Virus record (IMG/VR): IMGVR_UViG_3300042691_027378
Location: 1 to 35,359 of that record
DNA length: 35,359 nt
Reading direction: 5' to 3' (one strand)
Source of the DNA: a virus
In this document: positions 31,590 through 35,359 of the stretch, in pieces
Layout: each line of letters starts with the position of its first letter
Numbering within the stretch: position 1 is the first letter of the stretch
Notes under the pieces: model-generated
Databases searched by the model: none
Seen by the model: the letters and a program-made list of their open reading frames with translations, nothing else
Told to the model about the DNA's origin: nothing
Position numbers and translations under genes: made by a program

Positions 31590-32167
31590 GATTTATACCC
31601 TAAATAATGGAATAGATAATAAGGTTTAAATCCGCAGTTTGCACCGGCATGCCAATTCTTTCTGCTGTGCCATTGGTAGATAGAATGTTTAGGCATACCG
31701 TACATAATTTCCTCGTCCAGCATAAACAAATGTCCTGGCTCTTGTTCCTGCATAAAGCAAACATATCTCACCATCTCTCCTAGCTTGACCCATTCTGCTT
31801 CAAAATCTTCAATGTCCCAGTGATAAGGAACCATCTTACCTGGCCATACTTCGCTGACAAATACACGCAGTGGTTTTGCCCCTACAAGCTCTTCAAACTT
31901 TTCTTGTATTGAATAATCAAAATGTTTACCGGGGTAATAATCATACCATTCAATTTGTTTTAAATCGTAGCCTGCTTTTTCCCAATTGCCAATAACGTCT
32001 CTGTAAGACTGCAATAGTTCTTGATCACCGGCTGCTTCTGCTTCGGACCTATCAACTACAGAGGTCACAGTATTATGATCAGGATCAGCAGACTGCTGAC
32101 AGGCTAGTATAACTTCGTCCCAATTTATAATACCCTGTGTTGAGGTTATAAACTTATGTCTGCTCAT
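31586..32167 (-). CDS. 2OG-oxygenase-like protein, tandem copy 3
   Basis: 193 residues from the ATG at 32167; an earlier in-frame codon at 32221 would reach further into the upstream gene. H116-W-D118 in VPYHWDIED and distal H173 in KNWHAGANCGFKPYY, with N177. Y183 replaces the +10 Arg, exactly as in copy 2. IINWDEVILACQQ at 13-25 matches the opening of copies 1 and 2. It overlaps the kinase-fold gene by 14 nt and copy 2 by 4 nt. The shared Tyr suggests a changed cosubstrate pocket inherited by copies 2 and 3 before they diverged. Confidence 0.76.
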   Translation of the reverse strand: MSRHKFITSTQGIINWDEVILACQQSADPDHNTVTSVVDRSEAEAAGDQELLQSYRDVIGNWEKAGYDLKQIEWYDYYPGKHFDYSIQEKFEELVGAKPLRVFVSEVWPGKMVPYHWDIEDFEAEWVKLGEMVRYVCFMQEQEPGHLFMLDEEIMYGMPKHSIYQWHSRKNWHAGANCGFKPYYLFHYLGYKS

Positions 32168-32858
32168 GTTTAAAAACCTCTTTATATACAAATTCCATGT
32201 TATGCTTTCCCCACATAACATGCTGTTGCATCGAATTACGGAACATTATTTCTAAATTATAATTACCATCACTATTTGTACCACCTGTTTCGTCTAGTCG
32301 AAACCTAGCAGTTTGATGTATAATCGAATCCATTACGATTCCTGGAATATAAGGATCTGCTACAGGCACACAACCGTACCAATCAATTGATCGCATATTT
32401 GCGTTGTCATCTATATAATGACAATGAGGATACATTGTTAATTTGTAGACCCCTTTACTGTATAGGTCTACCATGATGTTTTTAATTTGATCTTGCCAGT
32501 CGGGGCAATACTCGTGTAAATCTCTACCGCTATAGATAATTTCGTTACAGGTTTCTTTATACCATTTTAGAAATATTTTTTTTGAACTATAATCGATGTC
32601 TATAATTTCAGGAGCATAGGATGTGCCTTGAAATTTTAAAATATTATTAACTTCGTTTTCCCAAAACCAATTAACTGTATGTTCTGTATATAGGGGCCTA
32701 TTAGATGTTTCAGCTCTTTGGTACTTGTTATTGACATCGTAGTTTTTACAAAATGTTTTGCCGTCAGGACTTATTAGAGGCTCGTAAGTTTGTTGAGCCA
32801 TACATCGTCGACCGTCCTGATCTAATTTGTAAAAACGAAACCAATTATCTACATTCAT
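32154..32858 (-). CDS. Kinase-fold (APH/RIO-like) protein
   Basis: 234 residues, paralog of the protein at 15810. It retains K38 in KTFCKNYD, acidic residues in FWENEVNNI (65-73), and D159 in RSIDWYG at the position of the metal-binding Asp of kinases. The HxD catalytic loop is not recognisable: MYPHCHYIDD stands in its place. Lys and Asp are thus present here but missing in the paralog (Q38, N158). The gene overlaps the oxygenase copy 3 by 14 nt and lies 1 nt downstream of the epimerase gene. A sugar or lipid kinase is possible if the unusual loop works, otherwise a nucleotide-binding regulator. Family assignment is tentative. Confidence 0.5.
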   Translation of the reverse strand: MNVDNWFRFYKLDQDGRRCMAQQTYEPLISPDGKTFCKNYDVNNKYQRAETSNRPLYTEHTVNWFWENEVNNILKFQGTSYAPEIIDIDYSSKKIFLKWYKETCNEIIYSGRDLHEYCPDWQDQIKNIMVDLYSKGVYKLTMYPHCHYIDDNANMRSIDWYGCVPVADPYIPGIVMDSIIHQTARFRLDETGGTNSDGNYNLEIMFRNSMQQHVMWGKHNMEFVYKEVFKHEQT

Positions 32859-32859
32859 T

Positions 32860-33777
32860 TTAGCACTTGAGTTTTTCTCTCCAAATATCTATAGTAAGAT
32901 CTAATCCTTGATCTAGAGATACTTTAGGATACCAACCTGTAACTTCTGTTATCAAGTTATGATTACTATTTAACCAGTATATTTCTCCAGGTCTAAATAG
33001 TTTAGTGTGCCAATTAATTTTGCCGTTCCAGTTTAATTTCTTTGCAATCATATCAGCATAGTCTTTGATCTTAATTGGATCATCTGGGCCAAGCGTGAAT
33101 ATTTTACCGTTAACCTTATCTGGATTATTGATCACAGTCATCCAAGCATCTAATAGGTCTTCAATATAGATAAAATTTCTGTAAGGTTCAGCATAGCCAA
33201 ATCCGACTTCTTGTTGATTAGTCAGCATTTGACTAATAATCTGTTCAGTGACAAAGAACTCGTTGTCTTTGCGACCATAACTGTTAGTTTGTCGAATAGC
33301 AGTAAATGGAAGTCCCAGGCAACGATGTGCATATTCTAAATATTTTTCAACACCATACTTGGCCACAGCATAAGGCGCATTAGGATTAGGTATAGTATTT
33401 TCATCAAAGGCCACGTGCGATGAAGGTTTGCCATGTTTTTCTATTTCATCACTAATAGGTTGCCAACCATAGACTTCCATTGTACTGGCAAATACAAAAT
33501 TTTTAAGATTTCTCACAGCACTTGCGGCTTCAATTAAGTTAACGCTGCCTACATAGTTAATTTCACTGAATGTTATTTGCTCATAGAAGCTCTGTTCTAC
33601 TTCTGTTCTAGCAGCCAAATGCACAATTACATCTGGTTTGAAGCTTAATACTTCTAGTTTAACAGCTTCGTAGTCACGAAGATCGCTTTGTAAATGATGT
33701 AGTTCGTGGTCAGCTTTGAGACGTTCAGTGAGATGAGACCCAATAAATCCACTAGATCCTGTCATTAAAATTTTCAT
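32860..33777 (-). CDS. NAD-dependent epimerase/dehydratase (extended SDR)
   Basis: 305 residues. TGSSGFIGSHL (6-16) is the NAD-binding loop; VHLAARTEVEQS (52-63) and FASTMEVYG (96-104) are typical; and the active Tyr-x3-Lys is Y136/K140 in PYAVAKYG. The C-terminal RNFIYIEDLLDAW is characteristic of UDP-sugar epimerases and dehydratases. It is close to the family length, with no missing motif. It lies 1 nt from the kinase-fold gene and overlaps the methyltransferase-like gene by 4 nt. With the 9712 epimerase it gives the window two nucleotide-sugar enzymes. The actual sugar is unknown. Confidence 0.86.
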   Translation of the reverse strand: MKILMTGSSGFIGSHLTERLKADHELHHLQSDLRDYEAVKLEVLSFKPDVIVHLAARTEVEQSFYEQITFSEINYVGSVNLIEAASAVRNLKNFVFASTMEVYGWQPISDEIEKHGKPSSHVAFDENTIPNPNAPYAVAKYGVEKYLEYAHRCLGLPFTAIRQTNSYGRKDNEFFVTEQIISQMLTNQQEVGFGYAEPYRNFIYIEDLLDAWMTVINNPDKVNGKIFTLGPDDPIKIKDYADMIAKKLNWNGKINWHTKLFRPGEIYWLNSNHNLITEVTGWYPKVSLDQGLDLTIDIWREKLKC

Positions 33778-34373
33778 ATTTTGTATCCTATGAGCATAAA
33801 CCTTTTGTATAGAGGCAGATCTAGTTCGTCTGCCCAGACAACTTTTATTTTACTTTGATCTTTAAAATCTTCTAGACTGTCTGCTGTTCTTACATGTTCA
33901 GGTATACTATAATTATTGCTTTGTAAAACTAAAAGACTGTGTCTTGGTGCTTGATCTATCCAAGCGACATATTGTTCTTGAGTTATGTGTTCACAACTGG
34001 TGTTGATAATAACGTCGGCATCGCTTACACAACTGCACATATCCGAAGTTACTGCATCAAATCTTCCCTCAATTTCCTCTTTTCTATTCATAAGTTTGGC
34101 TATTGATTCGCAAGAAGGATCTATATCAATACTGCGAATATGTTTTATCATAGGACCTAACTGTGACTGGAACATAAGACTGGCCAACACTCCCACCCAA
34201 CCCCCGTGAATGTCTATACTCACGGGCTTATCTATGTGTTGAATTAGATTATTAATCAGCCACTCTTTGCTTTTTAGCTGCCCCTGCCAGAAAGCATCCA
34301 TGGTCCGCATAGGATCTGGACTTTGTCGAATAGCCTGCATCCAAAAATGCAAGTGGTCTAAATCAATCTTCAT
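33774..34373 (-). CDS. SAM methyltransferase-like protein with atypical motif I
   Basis: 199 residues. A Rossmann pattern is visible: VSIDIHGGWVGVLASLMF (51-68) at the place of motif I, where GxGxG is replaced by HGGWVG; IRSIDIDPSCESIAK (79-93) with the acidic motif II residue; and FDAVTSD followed by DVIINTSCEHITQ (120-132). This layout recurs in marine-phage proteins annotated as methyltransferases. SAM binding is not certain because the glycine loop is unusual. It overlaps the epimerase gene by 4 nt and the SGNH gene by 11 nt. Methylation of a sugar or peptide product is a modest inference. Confidence 0.55.
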   Translation of the reverse strand: MKIDLDHLHFWMQAIRQSPDPMRTMDAFWQGQLKSKEWLINNLIQHIDKPVSIDIHGGWVGVLASLMFQSQLGPMIKHIRSIDIDPSCESIAKLMNRKEEIEGRFDAVTSDMCSCVSDADVIINTSCEHITQEQYVAWIDQAPRHSLLVLQSNNYSIPEHVRTADSLEDFKDQSKIKVVWADELDLPLYKRFMLIGYKI

Positions 34374-34998
34374 TGATAATTTTCCTTATTTTGTCTGCTA
34401 TCATCCTGTGTGTCTTTGGACCCGGATGCACATTATCTAATGCAAGGTCATAGGGTCTAGAAGAAATAATTTTTATATCGTGATAAACATCTTTATTAAT
34501 AAAGTCCGGTTTGAATTTTATCAATTCATCTATTCCCGAAAATACATTATAAAATTTAATACCTTTACTGGCTAAAAATAAAGTTGCATGGTGAATGTAG
34601 TACCACGACCTTGTTGCGACATCCTCTCTAGAATGTGTTTCTCTCCAGCTCTTACTTAAATCAGTAGTTTGCCATAGACCTATTCTTATAATGTCTTGCC
34701 AACCTAGTATGTTCTTTTTCCCAAACAACATATCTCTACCAACATAGGACCACATAACAACTACTATGTCATCTTTTTTAAAATCATAATGTAGTATGTT
34801 ATGTAATATTTCAAGATTGCTAGCACCTGGTACTCCTTGATTATGTAAATCTAAATTTAAATCATTGGCTAACAAGGATGGCCATGCTTGTTTACTGTAT
34901 GTTGGTCCGTGTTCATTTGGTGGCATATGACAATCGGGCAGTCCGTGTCCATACGTATTTGAACATCCAAATGCTACAAGGCGTTGAGAATTTAACAT
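34363..34998 (-). CDS. SGNH/GDSL-like hydrolase
   Basis: 211 residues. AFGCSNTYGHG with nucleophile S13, QGVPGASNLEIL (53-64) at block II, and DNVHPGPKTH near the C-terminus, giving the standard DxxH catalytic pair. The overall layout, including IVVVMWSYVGRD, matches the 20194 protein (VVVVMWTFPNRD), so the two are paralogs. It overlaps the gene before it by 1 nt (TAATG at 34996-35000) and the methyltransferase-like gene by 11 nt. The gene before it is a SPASM-type radical SAM protein, repeating the pair seen at 24737/25620. Probable esterase or acyltransferase. Confidence 0.76.
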   Translation of the reverse strand: MLNSQRLVAFGCSNTYGHGLPDCHMPPNEHGPTYSKQAWPSLLANDLNLDLHNQGVPGASNLEILHNILHYDFKKDDIVVVMWSYVGRDMLFGKKNILGWQDIIRIGLWQTTDLSKSWRETHSREDVATRSWYYIHHATLFLASKGIKFYNVFSGIDELIKFKPDFINKDVYHDIKIISSRPYDLALDNVHPGPKTHRMIADKIRKIINED

Positions 34999-35359
34999 TA
35001 TTTTTGTTTAGGTATCTTACTGTCTGCTGAACTCACACAGCTAGGTGTTATGCAACCTACAGGACCTTTGAACAAAGTAAAGCTATCTAAAGTTCCCAAT
35101 GGCTGGTCGTGACAACTGTAACTTCTTTTTACTTCATTGCTACGAATAATGATACTCTGATAACCACTATTACACATCCAACCTTGAAATTTATTAAATC
35201 CAAACGCATTAAATCTTTCAGCTTGATCAAATAGATATTCTCTACCATCTCTGTCGTACATAGCTATTTGATAAACTTCCTCACCTTCGGCTTCTTGTGG
35301 GAATCCTGTACGCATAACTTTAATCATTTCTTCTGTGTATCCGTCAACTACAAAACTAG
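34998..35359 (-). CDS. Radical SAM protein, C-terminal SPASM-like part only; N-terminus outside the window
   Basis: The minus-strand frame is open from the right edge (35359) to the stop at 34998, about 120 codons. An internal ATG at 35327 is not the start, because the frame continues upstream of it. The visible part has GWMCNSG, RSNEVKRSYSCHDQPLGTL and GPVGCITPSCVSSAD, matching the SPASM-like C-terminus of the 24737 protein (WTCNAG, HRATCRVGGSLGN, CTRNWCTC). The radical SAM core must lie beyond the edge. The gene pairs with the SGNH hydrolase at 34363 in the same order as 24737 with 25620. Confidence 0.72.
   Translation of the reverse strand, partial: SFVVDGYTEEMIKVMRTGFPQEAEGEEVYQIAMYDRDGREYLFDQAERFNAFGFNKFQGWMCNSGYQSIIIRSNEVKRSYSCHDQPLGTLDSFTLFKGPVGCITPSCVSSADSKIPKQK

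Noticed and set aside
1-35359. tRNA, rRNA, CRISPR array, insertion sequence, integrase or attachment site
   Set aside because: I saw no cloverleaf-like block, no spaced repeat array, no transposase or integrase motif, and no long terminal repeats.

Overview
The window reads as a dense, low-GC accessory region of a large tailed phage, most likely a T4-like marine myovirus. Three things support this. (1) Almost every junction is an overlap of 1-16 nt or a gap of a few bases. (2) The transcription units start at a T4-late-promoter-like octamer (NNTAAATA, once the exact TATAAATA). (3) The gene repertoire (radical SAM proteins with a Twitch-like Cys cluster, small 2-oxoglutarate/Fe(II) oxygenases, SGNH hydrolases, sugar-nucleotide enzymes, FkbM methyltransferase, amidinotransferase) is the kind seen in marine virus genomes. 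No capsid, tail, replication, photosynthesis, tRNA or rRNA gene is present, so phage origin is inferred and the host cannot be named. A genomic island of a marine bacterium is the main alternative.

Layout. 1-5322 (minus): aspartyl-hydroxylase-like oxygenases, a glycosyltransferase-like protein, a fused 'sporadic carbohydrate cluster' protein, an amidinotransferase and a PLP enzyme. 5364-9665 (minus): a zinc-binding protein, two radical SAM proteins, an oxygenase and a second glycosyltransferase-like protein. 9712-13328 (plus): NAD-dependent epimerase, a short UDP-sugar-dehydrogenase-like protein, an aspartyl-hydroxylase-like protein and a two-part protein. 13325-15786 (minus): two oxygenases flanking a radical SAM protein. 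15810-17058 (plus): a kinase-fold protein and a GNAT-like protein. 17032-19423 (minus): SDR, FkbM, SDR, oxygenase. 19464-22940 (plus): QueC-like PP-loop ATPase, SGNH hydrolase, radical SAM and an unknown protein. 23015-26483 (plus): a consensus sigma70 promoter drives a small membrane protein and two lipoprotein-like envelope proteins of higher GC, followed by a radical SAM/SGNH pair. 26478-35359 (minus): two radical SAM proteins, a small helical protein, a prolyl-hydroxylase-like enzyme, a cold-shock/glutathione-peroxidase fusion, three tandem oxygenases, a kinase-fold protein, an epimerase, a methyltransferase-like protein, an SGNH hydrolase and the C-terminal end of another radical SAM protein cut by the right edge. 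There is no stretch over 300 bases without a gene.

How the genes may work together. The window holds eight radical SAM proteins, twelve 2OG-oxygenase-like domains and three SGNH hydrolases, arranged as recurring small cassettes: radical SAM + oxygenase twice, and radical SAM + SGNH hydrolase three times. With glycosyltransferase-like proteins, epimerases, FkbM, a PLP enzyme and an amidinotransferase, the simplest inference is a set of interchangeable modules that make or modify surface sugars or peptides, either on the virion or on the infected cell. The substrate is not visible in the sequence.
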